Below are positions 1 to 12,247 of a DNA stretch of 64,000 nucleotides, in pieces. The stretch lies in the NCBI GenBank assembly GCA_024811115.1, contig JAKOGH010000690.1, positions 248,001-312,000 on the forward strand, written 5' to 3'. The position numbers were made by a program, and so were the translations under genes. This stretch comes from Terana coerulea. Lineage: Eukaryota; Basidiomycota; Agaricomycetes; Polyporales; Phanerochaetaceae. The notes below the pieces were generated by a model. That model did no database searches. It worked only from the letters and a program-made list of their open reading frames with translations, and had not been told where the DNA came from. How positions within the stretch are numbered: the stretch's first letter is position 1; every line of letters begins with the position of its first letter.

Positions 1-187
1 GCTTTGGTATGCAGATTTTTGTGGTCAAAGCGGACACGGACACGATTCGACGTTGGTACAAGACATTCATGCATTCAACCAGTCATCGAACGCAGCAACG
101 ATAGCTAGATACTACACAGCGAGAGAAATAGAAAGCTTCAAGGAGCTTAGAATAGCATCACAAATTAACCCGTCACGATACAGTAAA

Positions 188-2237
188 CTAAGGTAAGTAG
201 TCCGGGGGACTGATAGTCCGTTCCAATTGAGTGGCAGGACCAGAGCTAAAGGCACATGACGGTAATGGCTCCGTCGAATTTGATGATGTTGACGGTGCAC
301 CCGCTTCTTCCACATCGTCGGATGATGACGGCGCGCTGGCATGACCGAGACCAAGTTGGACCTCGTCTTCCTCATCGATAAGCGGAGGCGCACATGGAAC
401 GGCGTCCAAGCCAGCGGTCGTGACATCCTCCGGGGCGCTGGGCCCGTACTCGAACGGAGGCGCAGACGGCTGCAGGTCAGACTCCATGCCCGCAGCGTCC
501 TCCTCGAACGCCGACGGGTAGTCGTAGAAAAGCGGGCCGGCGAGCTCCATCTTGGACGGAGGTGCGGGGAGTAATGGAGGATGGGGTGACGGCTCGCGCG
601 AATACGTCGGAACAGGGAGTTGCACGGAAAGGAGCCGCATAGGGGAAGAGGACGACGGCGATAGAGAGCTGCCCCAGCTCGCTTCGCGTTCCTTGGACGA
701 ACACCCTTCCGAGGGCTGCTCGCCCGCCGGGGATACAGCGTCCAGCTCCAGCTCGTCGATGACGGGCACGGACGGCCCGCCCGTGCCCGCCGCTTCATGG
801 GAGTAATCCTCTGCTAAAGATAGCCCTTCGCCGGGCGGAGAGCTGACTAATGAGGCCATGTGCGCGAGGATGCTCTTGTCATCGGTGGCGACGTGCGCCG
901 TGGCCAGAAGCTGTGTAGGGCCCTCGCTAGACAGTGATGGCAGGGTCGCATGGGCGGCGGCGTCCATGTCGACAGCTGGCGTCCCGACTTCAGAGGCAGC
1001 GAAGCGCTGGGCGGAGTCTGCGCGTAGCGTACGCGCATCGCGGTAGTCTGGAGGCTGTGACAGCTCATGCGCCTGGGCTGCTCCGTCCGAAGAGGGTCGC
1101 GATTCGGCGGTAGAGGGTGTGTCCCCGTCTGTGACCACAATGGAAGGAGGATCGGTCTCGGGAGAGGTCGATGGAAGGGTGTATGCAGGGTCACTGACCG
1201 AGGACTCGGCCAGAATGGAATCGGCGTCGTCAGCAGTGGTGGTGGTCAGCTCGTCAGGTTCGTTGGCGGTGGGTGGTGTAGCTCGTCTGCGACGCCGCCG
1301 AGCAGACAGGCGGACATTTGCCTTCCATCGCGCAGACGCTTTCGCCCAGATTTTGTGATCCCGACTGAGCACAGGCTTCTTCTCCGCAATGTCCACGTCA
1401 GATTCTTCATCAAAACTACGCTGTCTGCGCAGCTTCTTTTCGAGGTCTTTCAGTGATTCGCGCCGCCGCTTGCGTCGCCAGACGACACAGCCGGAGATGA
1501 GGACAGAGATGAGCAAGGCGAGGACGATGGCGAGGATGAGGATGTACGGCGACAGCGCGCTCTTGCTATTGCGGCTAGACCAGCCCGGGGGCAGATTAGC
1601 TGTCATATCGGTGGTGGCAGCGGCGGAGGTAGTAGTCGGGTCAGTGGTGGATACCTGGGTGGGATCTACTTGATCGTCGACTTCAGGTACCGCGGTACCA
1701 GAGTGCGTAACGCTATCTGCGGCCGTGCACTACAGCAGAGCGGTCAACACTGTCTACAACGAGTAACTGGCGAATGCTGCTCACGTCACAATATGACGAA
1801 CCATATAGCGTCCAGCTGTGCTCCTTCCTCCAACGGCCGTCCCCGTCCTGATTGAACTTATCGGGGACGTTTGGGATACCCCTGCTCGCTCGTCTCCTGG
1901 TAGGTGTGGGTATCGAGCGGTGGCTCTCAGCGTCGTAGTCCTGCTCCGCGTCGAGTGTCTCCCTGGATGAGGATGCACGCTTAAAGGCAGAGCGAGAGGG
2001 CAAGGATGGGCATAGAAAGTCTGGTGGCTGAGAATCAGGTGAGAGGGGACGGCCGTCGGCAGAGGATGAGGATGCCGCGACGGTGGCTAGTAGCGCGAGC
2101 AGATTCGACGAGGGCCGCGGTATTGCGCTGGATCGGGTACGCTTTGAGCGAGTTGACCTGCTCAAAGGCTTGGGTGCGTGCGAGGACGGGCTCGTGGCGG
2201 GGGAAGCCAAGTTGGCGAGAGACTTTGGCTTGGCCAT
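188..2237 (-). CDS. Single-pass membrane protein with PPxY and PSAP motifs (candidate Rsp5/Nedd4 adaptor)
   Basis: I do not recognise the family. Two exons (2237-1785, 1729-188) join in phase 0 across a 55-nt GTGAGC...CTGTAG intron and give about 664 residues. The ATG at 2237 is the first giving a continuous frame. A Ser/Thr-rich stretch precedes one strong membrane helix (residues ~211-235), followed directly by a basic stop-transfer cluster (RRKRRR). The ~430-residue tail is acidic and Ser/Pro-rich. It carries two PPDY motifs (residues 377-380 at 1043-1054, and 659-662, two residues from the C-terminus) and two PSAP motifs (572-575 and 581-584). Known biology: PPxY binds WW domains of Nedd4/Rsp5 ligases and P[ST]AP binds the Tsg101/Vps23 UEV domain. 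An adaptor role in membrane-protein ubiquitination and endosomal sorting is inference. A weak hydrophobic patch near residues 45-56 might be a signal anchor. Confidence 0.6.
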
Positions 2238-2605
2238 ATCACCGCAGTGCTCGGGTGTGCCGCGGAAAGGGAGTCCGTGTGCCAAGCAAGTCTTGTGGGT
2301 GGGGTCCAGCATCATTTCCCACCGCGTTCGCCAGGCCTAACGACGGGCAGACGTGGCCCGCGGACGTCTGGGACAACGAGGAGAAACGACGGGCAGGCTG
2401 GCGGAGCGGGAGGCGACGAACGAGGGACGGTGTTGGGCTCGAACTGGGGACGGTATAACAGCGTGCGACATGGTCCAGCAGACGCCCGACGGATGCTCTG
2501 ATAACTCTCGCTAATAATAGAATCATTCCCAAGAATAGGTATCCTCCACGCGGAGTTCCAACAGATACAACGTTAAATTACAGAAACCCTAAAATAATGA
2601 ACGCC
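2238..2605. other. Intergenic, 368 bp
   Basis: This stretch holds the 5' flank of the membrane-protein gene on one side and the 3' flank of SIN3 on the other. The antisense ORFs here have no family features. I see no RNA gene or repeat. Confidence 0.5.
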
Positions 2606-5600
2606 CTACTTGAGCCACCTGCTCCGTCGCCGCTCTTCGCTACGGGCAAGCGCCCGAGCGGTCAATGTCGCCTGCTCGTCTGCCGCCCGCCTGCGCACGA
2701 GCACGTCTTCCTGCCCGGTCTCGTAGAACAGTCTGTACGAGCCCAAGCTCACACGGACGCACAGCCCCGATTCATTCACAGCCAGCTGGCTCTCGCCGCC
2801 CCCGTCTGCATCGATCAGATTCCTAAAAATACGGTCGTCAGCGCACGTCGCAATTGGCTGCCCACAATAGGCCCTGCGCCTCGCAGCTCGGACGCAGGGA
2901 ACGCATTGCGCTGCGGAGATCTGCACCAGTCGCGGACGCACCGTCTCAAGAACACAGAGCCCCGTCCGACCGCCCGTCGTTCCAGATGCCGTCGAGGCGT
3001 CCACTCCGTCGGATGCCGCAGGACAAACGTCGCGACGTACTCCCGCCAGCGGCCGAGCGTGGAGCCGTCCTCGTTCGCGCTGGGGTCGGCCTTGTTCAGA
3101 AGTTGGATGCGCAGCTTCCTCGACTCGCGGTCCTGTAAAGGCGCCAGGTCTATAAACTGCTCAGTGAGAGAAAGCCGCGAACACTCACGCAATCGACCCT
3201 GTAGAGGTGATCATCGGACAGAACGTGATGCTCAGCCTCACGTCTGTACCTGATAATGTCATAAAGCGTAACACACTCCTGCCGCCGGTTCGACTGCAAG
3301 AGGTCCCACAGCTCCTGGCACTTGTTGTCCCCCATGATCGTTTGTACCTGAGTTGACCAGAGTCGTGAGCTTATACTCGACGGCTTCAGCACCCGAACAC
3401 TTACCTGCTTGGCTATTGCGACGATAACCCTATCCACCGTGAAAACATGGTATGCCTTTGGAAAAGAGTCACACACGGCTCCAAACAACGGGACCTGTCA
3501 CAAACCTTCGTGCGGAAGAACCACCGCATGTGCTCCTCGAACGTCGCTTGGTCCAGCTCATTTGAAAACACTTTTTCGCAGGCCTCCAGCAGGTAGAGGT
3601 AGAGGACGTTCGTGTCGCCGTTATTCCCGCCGCCGACACTTTCAATGGCCTGGGAAAGCACGACCGAGGGCCCGTTAGGCTCGTCCAATCCGAGCTCGAC
3701 GGCAACAGGATTAGCTAGCAGCGAGGCGTGTCGCTCGCGGGCCATTTCCGCGCCAATCTCCTTGCACGTCAGCAAGCGAGAATACAGCAGCTGCAAAAGG
3801 GTTTCTCAACGACACATTCCATGACTCATACACGCTAAATGCGACGTTACCTGCAGCAGCCGCAGCAAAGCATAGAAGGTCGTGCTTGCAAAAAACGGCC
3901 GCTTCTGCACGAGCGTGTCGCCTGCCTCGCCGTCCTGGCCGTCCGCGGTCAGCGGCAGCTCCCGCACCCACATGTCGGCGGGCTTAGAGCGGGACGCGAC
4001 GTTGTGCTCAGCAGCCTCATGGGCCTTTGGGGCTGCGCGCTGGGGCTGCCCGTGGCAGGCGACGCAGAACCTGATGAGCGCGGCGGCTTCGCCCCTCGGC
4101 TAGGCGTACCCTCTTGCACGGTCTTCAGCAGCCTCTTTCGCAGGTCGCCGGCGGACACCCCAGCGGAGGGAACCCCGGGGCAGACCGCCGCCCGTTCGTC
4201 TCACGCGCGGATTTGGTGCCTTCCGCAGGTTCTTCTGCCTCATCCGCGGTATGGTTCTCTGCTGGGCGTTTGGCGGCAGGTGCGGAGGGGGCGTCGAACT
4301 CTAGCGAAGAGGACGAGAACAAGGTCGGGATGAAAGACTTCAAGAACTGTTCGAGGGCACGCCGCTCCGACGAGCCGTAATGGGATGAGGAGTGCTCGAG
4401 GAAGCGGGAGATGAGCTTGAGAGTGTCTTGAAGGACTTGCGTATCCGCAAACTCGTACTCCAGCTGATAACCCAGCGGACTCGAATCGCCCCGTTCGTCG
4501 TGCTCCTGGGCCTGCACCGCCTGGATGGTCTCAATGTCCGTGACGAAGGACTTTGCCGTAATGTTCTTCTTGTCGTTCGCCTTGAAAATAATTCCTTGTT
4601 GGTCTAACGCCTTGTAGAAGTTCTTAGCGTCGATCTCACGCCAGGTGCGGTTCCACTCGCGCTGGTGGCGCCGCCACTCCTCGTTCTTCTGCTTCAGGCG
4701 GGCCAGCACGATGGGCACCGCCGCCGCGGGGTTCTCCTGCAGCCCTTGATACACCTCGAACCAGTTGTCCTTCCCGTAGACCTTCTTCAGGATCTTCTGG
4801 TATGTCTGCGGCGACGTTCCGCCGAGCTCGGGCCCTAGCCTGAACGACACGCGCTCCTCCGATTTCATCTCGCCCAGCCGAGTATTAATGGGGTCCAATA
4901 CGGCGACGGTGCGTGTAATCGACTCAATGAAGACCTGGTACTCGTGTCGTTCTTCCTCGCCTTTATGGAGCGTGTCCTCAAAGGTGTTCTTCTTATGAGT
5001 CATGAAGCCTGTGTCTTCCGAAGCCCAGGTCGGATGTGAGACCCATTCATCGTTCAGTACTGACCGTTCCAACTGACGGCGACCCGAACAAGCCAGGCTG
5101 ACCTCCTACAATACATGGGAACAAGGTGAGTATTTTGAACACTAAATTACGACGGCTGGTACTTACGTGAAGGGGTAGTCGGCGATAGCTGGGACCTTCG
5201 TCGTCATCTGGACACGTCGGCGCGTTGGGATCCGGGGCACTGGTGCGTATGCTTCCAGGCGGCCCATACTCGACATTGCCCCGCTTGTCGTCCCAGCCCA
5301 TCAATTCTTTGAACTGTTGCCAAAGGTCGCCGTCACCAAGCAGAGGTTCTGACAACTGAATAAGCGAATGCGTGTCGATGACCTCTTTCGCGAACGAGTG
5401 CAGCAGCTTCAAGAAATCTTCGTATCTCCCCGTGTTTTCCAGGGCAACTTTCGTCTTGTCGAAGAAGTGAAGTTCGTCATGCGAGTTGAGGGGCGGTAGC
5501 CCATTCATCGCAGGGTGCATCGGCTGAGGAATTGGTGGCGGTGCCATGAGCTGCTGTTGGTGTGCCAACTCCGCCGCGTGCCGTGCTGAGGGATGGAGCG

Positions 5601-7360
5601 GTTCTGGGGACGGAGGGCGTTGGTACGGAGAGAATTTGGGCGACGGCGGCTCCGGTTTACTGTTGTTGAGTTTCCGCTTAACGTTCTGGACACACAAATG
5701 AGACACTGTCATATTTATGGTCCATCTCAATACGTACGCGGTTCGCCGGTGCCTTCTGCTGAGGCCCAGCGGGCTCCTTGTCCGCCGCGCGCTTTCGCCG
5801 CCGACTGGGTGCCTTGGCCTTCTCCACAGGTGCCAATGGAACGTCTGGCCCGTCCCAGTTCGATGGTGGTGTCGGAGCAGCAGGCAGGGGTAAAATGCCA
5901 ATAAGTCCTTGAGACTGCGGTATCACATGTCCCATAACCTCCGGTAGGAAGTCTCTGAACTCTTCCATCAAGTCAGGAGCATCCCTGAAGAGCCTAGAGA
6001 CGTGTACAAAGACTTGGGACTATACAGAGATGTTAGAAGAGTTTGCATGTGCCTACGAGATGCTCACATCATGAAGTTGCTTGTGCTCCTTCTGGTACGT
6101 CTGCAGAATTTCTAAGAACTGCTTGTAAATGTCGGGCTCATCGGAGTAGCGAAGCTTGATTTTGTTCAAGAACTGAATCGCGTGGTTAAACTCGCCTGTA
6201 GATGACTTCTCCACCGTCCTATTCAGCCCTCCCAGTAAAGACGCCGCAGCGTTATGAGCTCCTTGCATTGCCGGACAGTACGGGTGAGCCCCGCCATCAA
6301 GGAACACAGATTGTGAATGTCCGGGAATGCCATGGTTCAGCGGCGTGGTAGGTCGTGAGCCAGGTCCCAGGCCTACGGGCAGGATTGGTGGTGGGGCGTG
6401 GCCTCCGAAAGGCGGCCCCGAGGTGAAGTGTGGGCCAAGGTGTGATTGTTCGCGAGGTCGCAAAGGGATATTGTATGGATCCAGCATGCCGGAAGGGGTA
6501 GTAACGGTGATGCCGTTCACGTTCCTAGGGTCTGAGGATAGCTCTATGCGGTATCCGGGAGGTAGGAATGTGTTGAAGCCTTTTATGAGCAGAGGATTTC
6601 CGTGGAAAAGCGCGGACACGCGTTGAATGACCCCTGGTGTGTCGATCCTGAAACGTTATTAGCGTGTGCGGAGTGACTTGCATTGAATGAAAACATATGC
6701 ATCGCGAGATGCCTATGCAGCTCATCCCGCTCCGGAATAGCCGCACGCGGCACTGCCTAACACAGACCGCAGAGGCAGAACTACTCACGACTGGCTTTTG
6801 AAGTCCTTCATGATATCCAAGAAGTGATTATAGACGTCCGGTTTGTCCTGAAACTGAACCTTCACTGCATCGAGGTACCCCAGTGCGTCCGAGACGTTCA
6901 ACGGCCTCGCGGCGTTCGCATCTGGTGACCTCGGGACGGCGGGTCCTAGCAGCTGTGCCGCCTCTCCCGGCCCCGCCATCAAGTTCGCCGCACTCTGCGG
7001 CGTGAGCGACCGCGGCGTCCGCGAAGGTTTCGTCCTCGGCGTGTGTGGGCGGGAGGGCAACTTCATCTCGCGCTCTTTCAAGAGATCGAGCGGCCCGACG
7101 TCTGCCTGGAGAAGTGCGGACACGCTGGTCGGGCGGGGGAGCAGAATGGGCGAAGCTCGCGAAGGAGAACGTGGTTGTTGAAGTTTTAGGCTCGTTGACG
7201 TCCCAGTGCTCGGGCCAGAAGCATTTACGTCGTTTGCTTGCTGCAGTTTCCCATTGGCACCGAGTGGATTGCCGCCTGAGCCAGGCTGTGGAAGGACCGT
7301 CTCTGATGTGGGCTGCAGACTAGGCTGGCGCGAGGGTTGAGAAATAGCGACGTCCATCAT
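2606..7360 (-). CDS. SIN3: Sin3 histone-deacetylase co-repressor scaffold
   Basis: Scaffold of the Sin3/Rpd3 deacetylase complex in the nucleus. Ten exons fit: 7360-6789, 6647-6068, 6019-5738, 5685-5167, 5105-3851, 3790-3506, 3455-3405, 3347-3189, 3132-2942 and 2822-2606; about 1370 residues. PAH1 lies at ~155-220 (split by a 141-nt intron), PAH2 at ~342-415, PAH3 at ~550-615, then the HDAC-interaction region ([16 protein letters not shown]) and a Sin3_C tail (RRPFF-type start through FLRRNL and SYRLFYE). The start is uncertain: 7360 or 7357 is preferred, but an ATG at 7462 is also in frame. Exon 5 is 1255 nt where a multiple of 3 is needed. Its frame changes at GGGG (plus-strand CCCC 4155-4158) and CCCC (plus-strand GGGG 4029-4032), which fits two missing bases. 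Confidence 0.95.
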
Positions 7361-7760
7361 AGAGCGGGTATATGAAGCAAGGAGGTGGTATGAGCATGAG
7401 AGTGAGAGAATAGGTTGCACAATCCGCGGAGACGAGAAGAGGTCGTCGGGAACGAGCGTCATTCCAACAATCACATATCTTATCTAGAGCAAAGTATAAG
7501 GGAGCGCAATCTTATCATAAATGTTCCTTTTTGAGACAATGTACTTGAGCGCCTCCAATCATTGTTGGGCCACTCATGTTAATTCTGTGACAAGTTACAC
7601 TGAATTCTACACTAGCACTACCGAGAAATGGTACACTACTACGCCCATACACTACACAAATATATACTATGTTATCAATGCGTAAAAGAGTGGCGGTGAT
7701 GTGATGAGATGATTAAATACGATAAAACAAGTGTAACAGAAACCCAGAATCAGTTCCCCT
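7361..7760. other. Intergenic, 400 bp
   Basis: SIN3 5' leader and 3' flank of the next minus-strand gene. It is AT-rich compared with its neighbours (many TATA and AAAT strings around 7490-7740). No gene or repeat is visible. Confidence 0.5.
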
Positions 7761-9444
7761 TTACGCGGTTCTCTTCAATTGTGACCTCGACCTCGATCTC
7801 GATTTCGATTTCAAGGAGTCGTCGGAAGCGTGGTCACCGAGTGGTTGAGATTCACTCGAAACTATTGAGGTCCCAGAATGCGAGCGCTTGGGTCGGAAAG
7901 GGAAATGCCAGGATTTCCGCGAAATCAACTTTGGAGGGGGAGACGATCCCGGAGATGTCTGAGACTCTCCGAAACCTATGACTCCATCCAACGGGGTCAG
8001 AGGGGCAGCTGCAGTGTGCTGTTGAGTCTGACAGGGCTATCAGCTCACAAACAAGCTGTACTCCCAGGATGACGCGTACCTGCGGTGTGACTTCTTACTG
8101 ATTAACTCAGGGGACGGTGGATGACTGGGCGGGGCGCTTGAGCCGGATGCAGAATTAGTCAACGTTGTGGACTCTGAAGTCCAGGATAGTGGCCGGTGCA
8201 CTGTGTCTTTTCATCATGCCTGAAGGGGAGGTGCCATGACCGACGTGAACCCTTGCGACGGGGTTTCTCGGGCCGCGCGGTCGATGTATTGTCTTCCGGA
8301 AGGGTCTCCAGCACTGCAGGAGGAGACTGGGCAGGGGATTGCGTGAGGGGTGTTCGTGCGTTCGTGCTGTCATTCGCAGGAGACAAGGTACGACGAGCAC
8401 CTCTCATGTCAGGCGATTTACTGCCGACACGATCGAGGCGTACACGGTCAGTGTAGCCCACTGCGTCTGGCGACATAGGGGAAGGGAAGAAGTACGGAGC
8501 TTGGTACGGGTTTGTCCGAGGGACAGCTTGTTTCGCTACAGACTCGTGGGACATGGTCTTCTTAAGGCACGTTTTCACTGCTACTGGGTATCGGTTATGA
8601 AACCAATGCGCTAATTATACTGTAGCGACTCACCAACACATGGTCCCGGCGAGTGGTCTTCATACTCCTGTTCTCTCAAAGCGGTAAAGGTCTGCCCTCC
8701 AGATGAGCCCGCACGGCGTGGCAGGGGGCGTTTTGGCGAGCTCCGCGAATTCGTGAGATGTTTTCGGATGAAGCTGAGTTTTCGCCCTCTACCCATCAGA
8801 TCGGTGTCGGACACAGCAGGTACGAGTGGGTACGGGCGTGCTTCAGGTGAATCAACAAGAGCGGTGTCTCCTAGTATCGGCGCCGTGGAGTCTTCATCAG
8901 GCTGTTCGGTAGGCGGTGATTGACCTGCGGGAGATGGGCTTGTACTACTGTTGCCATCAGCGCGTTGAACATGCGGCGGCGCGTCGTCAGCATTGGCCAT
9001 ACGACGTCCTGCCCGTCCGTCTCCCTCGATTGGCAGTCCGTCAGGGGTGCGGGCGTCCGGCTTCACCCTTCGTGGCGATGAGGAATCTTGTGGTCGATGC
9101 AGCGGAAATCTCGGTAGTGTCGGAGGAACTTCCAATATTGAGGGAATAAGTTCGCCAACGATCGACAATACGCTCTGCCGACTCAGATTAGCATTTACGC
9201 AAATTACTGGTATACACATGATACGCACCACTAACAACCAACCGGAGGCAAGCAGCAGATTCGCGATGCAAATCACCAGATATTTGAGGCATACGGTTGG
9301 AATACACGTTCCCACCTCATAGAGGACAGCCCACGGCATGGGTTTGGGAGTGAAAGCGAAGAAAAGGGAGAACAGCTTGAGAGGACAGCCCAGAGACAGT
9401 GCAGGGTTGCAAGACACGCCTAATCGTCGCTGCAGGATGGCCAT
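7761..9444 (-). CDS. Basic Ser/Pro-rich protein with repeated SWHxPFR motif, unknown function
   Basis: Not recognised. Three exons: 9444-8634, 8583-8080 and 8027-7761 (introns of 50 and 52 nt), about 527 residues. The first ~90 residues contain hydrophobic segments (around LVICIANLLLASGWLLV). A 54-nt in-frame intron with a GTGCGT donor may lie inside this part, so the N-terminus is uncertain. The rest is low-complexity, basic and phospho-site-like. A short motif occurs twice: SWHLPFR followed by HDEK (8219-8239) and SWHFPFRP (near 7891-7911), each after a Ser/Pro-rich run; the C-terminus is an SR-dipeptide run. The frame breaks once in exon 2 (TTTT 8208-8211) and once in exon 3 (GGGG 8002-8005 or 7993-7996). 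One added base at each restores a continuous product. The gene is divergent from SHO1. Confidence 0.6.
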
Positions 9445-10502
9445 GGATTAATTGGGAGCCGCCACGAGCTGCGACAGGTTTCCAGGCATTGAGCTGTTTG
9501 GTGGGGGAATAGGAAAGACGAAACAGGATGAGGATGGCAAGCGGCGGGCTATTTCACAGGGCTCGGCAAAGAGGGAGAGGGAGAGACGGAAGTGTAAGCG
9601 GCTATGACATGCTTCGGGATCGATCTGTTGTTGCTGAGCGTGCGCGGCCAATCACCTCGTGTCCTGCGCCTCTCTCTCTGCGTCTCCGCGCGATGCGGAC
9701 CGTAAATGTGATGACCGCGGGTGGTTCATAGCGGGTCCAGACGGCGGGACCTCCTGAAAGAATAAATATGGCATCGTCAGCAATTTATCTCCTGAGAAAT
9801 CGCATAATCCGGAGGCCATAGCACTCGACGCCGAGGCCTTGTGCGTCCGATCACTGAGAGCTAATAGGCACTAACCCCTACACAGCTTCCACGGAGACTG
9901 AGCTCATTGTCTCACTTCACTCCACTGCGTCTCGATTCGGACCACCAACGCCACAAAGGCTTCGGGCAGACGGGCCACGACTACGGCGACATACGCAGCT
10001 TGTCATTCCGGGGCCCGCAGAGGTATCACAGGTACCGGGAGTAATAATTTGCATAAATGTTCGCCGTCGTAACGCGTCTTTGCGGCTCGGTCGCTTCGGT
10101 AGCCGGCGGCGGGAGATACTAAACGGTGGGATGTGGCGCGTGGCCCGCTCGGCTTGACTGCATTCCGTTTACGAGGTTTGTGCGACGAGGAATGTGAGCT
10201 GATTGTCGAATCAAACGATGGCAAGAGCGATGTGCTCGGTGAGGTCGATGACAGGATGCACGGCGCAGGTGAAACAAGAACAGCCGCCCGAAGGACAGGC
10301 TGTCCGCCAAAGCGTGGGAGCGCCGAAGACTTCCTAGTCCTCAACGTGTTCTCAACCGCCGCAGTCGTCCCATCCGTCTTCGAGGTCGTTCGACCCGTTG
10401 CACTCGTGCCCTTTCACATCCTTGTACTCATCTGTACAACCACCTCGAGTCTTTACGACCCTTCGCATAACTTGTTCTGAGAACATACTCGTACTTTCCA
10501 CC
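9445..10502. other. Divergent promoter region, 1.06 kb
   Basis: Lies between the SWHxPFR gene (minus) and SHO1 (plus). Several ORFs of 60-115 codons occur on both strands, none with recognisable protein character. Pyrimidine-rich tracts just before 10503 suit a basidiomycete 5' UTR. No repeat seen. Confidence 0.45.
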
Positions 10503-11758
10503 ATGCCGCCCCGTGGAAGCGAGGGCCTTGACTTCACGCCCATTCTCACTCATTACCTCTTCCTGTTTACAACAATCCTTGCTTTGGTGAGCCCTCTGTC
10601 TTCCTTGAAGTCAATCAGACATCTCTGAGGCAAATTGCGTCCAGGTGGGATGGTTCCTGGCCTTCATTGCTCAAGCAATAGCGACTGCGCAACGTATGTC
10701 TCCTTGCTGGGTATGCATCACTTCGCTCACTGGCCATCTACAGTTGGGCACTCAGTCGTGGGGTCACTATGGTTCGCCATCTTCCTTGAGCTCTTCCTCA
10801 TCCTCGGCGTCCTCCACACCCTCGCCACGGACTCGATAGCCATGCACCGCTTCCAAATTGCTGTCTTCGGAGCGGTCGCCATCGTGTTCTCAGTGGACGG
10901 TGTCAACCAAAGCATATTCTCAAATTTCGCCGCCCTCGATGCAATGGCCGCCGGCTGGCTCATACTCTCCGTCGTCAACATTATCTGGGTGCTGTATTTC
11001 ACATCGGAGGAAGACTCCCTCATGCTGCATGTTTTCAACTCAATGGGCACAGGAGGCCTCACGCCCCCGGGTCGCCGTCGCCGTCGCACTCAGTCAGTAC
11101 ACAACATGACTGGAAACGGCTACAGCGCGGGCTACGCCGCACCAGGTGGGTTGGGTCCTACTGGCTACGATGCCAAGAACCAAACCTTCGGTGGACCTAT
11201 CCGGAGTGACGCGAGCTTCAAGGCCAACAGCGTCGATGCGCGGAGTGTCACGGGGCAAAGCGTTAATCAGAATGCTGGCTCGATCCGTGGTCCTGGATCC
11301 GCCATTGGTGTGCCGGACGCACCTGCAGGGCTTGCTTCCCCTGCAATGAGCAGCGGGGCAGCGGGTGTTGGGGCTGGCGGTGGGTTTGCCAACCTCCCAG
11401 GTGGAGGGCCGCCACCGGCAACATCCCCTGTAGACAGTAACCCCGCAAGTGCCGTGAGTGCGGCGGGTCCTGGGGAGTTCATTTATCGCGCCAAAGCAAT
11501 GTATCCATGTGAGCCCTCTTCGATGAGTTCTACGAATTTATTTTTGACCCGCTCTCAGACACAGCGAATTCCGATGATCCTAACGAGATATCATTCGAGA
11601 AAGGAGAAGTGCTTGAAATTCTCGACAAGCAAGGCAAGTGGTGGCAAGCCAAAAGAACAGATGGATCAATAGGAAGTGAGTCATCGGCCCTGGCGGTACT
11701 GAGCTCCAAGCTAACGTTATAATCAGTTGCGCCATCCAACTATTTGCAAATCATATGA
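10503..11758 (+). CDS. SHO1: Sho1-type osmosensor (four membrane helices plus SH3)
   Basis: Plasma-membrane osmosensor that feeds the HOG MAPK cascade. Five exons with consistent phases: 10503-10586, 10645-10693, 10744-11508, 11559-11675 and 11727-11758; 348 residues. Four transmembrane helices fill residues ~12-125 and the short loops match Sho1 (first helix THYLFLFTTILAL; second region SLWFAIFLELFLILGVL). A Gly/Ser/Ala-rich cytoplasmic linker (~150-290) leads to a C-terminal SH3 domain with the ALYDY-like start (AMYPY), the EISFEKGE loop, the WW pair (KWWQAKR) and the terminal PSNYLQII. The SH3 domain is split by two introns. The known SH3 partner is Pbs2. The reading frame is intact. The gene converges on the RING gene at 12248. 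Confidence 0.95.
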
Positions 11759-12247
11759 CCTCCATGGGCATACTCTTGAACGGACCTTTCTATTGCTGCG
11801 AACATCTATTCATGACTTCTATGAAAACCGCATATACCCTCGTAATTTAGTTTCTCGGCATGTCCTTTACATCGTCGTGCTCTGCTCAGCCGTGCCAGGA
11901 TTGTCTTGCACCATGTTTCTCCTGCGGAGAAGCCGTCATACTTCTCGAAATCATCCTCGACACATGTTGTACTAGGCATTTCCTATCTCCTATGTATAGC
12001 TCTTCGAACAGTCCGTGTCGCATTCCTGCGAAAGAAATGTCTGCATGCCAGTCGAATGCAACACAACACAGTCAGTCAAAAATGGTGCGAATACAGCTGA
12101 TACTAAATTTATGTTGCTTGTGATACTGTTGGTACATGTTGTTGCTAATCACGATCAGTAGACAATGGACGACACTCTAGTCCTTAGATATACAGTATGT
12201 AGTATGAATGCAGAATATTCGTTGCCTAACTCCCACAAAACCCTTGC
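11759..12247. other. Convergent intergenic, 489 bp
   Basis: 3' flanks of SHO1 and the RING-finger gene, AT-rich. Small ORFs only; nothing recognisable. Confidence 0.5.

Noticed and set aside
4033..4160. Short introns in the SIN3 HDAC-interaction exon
   Set aside because: Candidate GT-AG pairs gave poor splice sites and removed conserved-looking residues. Two single-base losses at 4-base runs explain the frame and the exon length (1255 nt) better.
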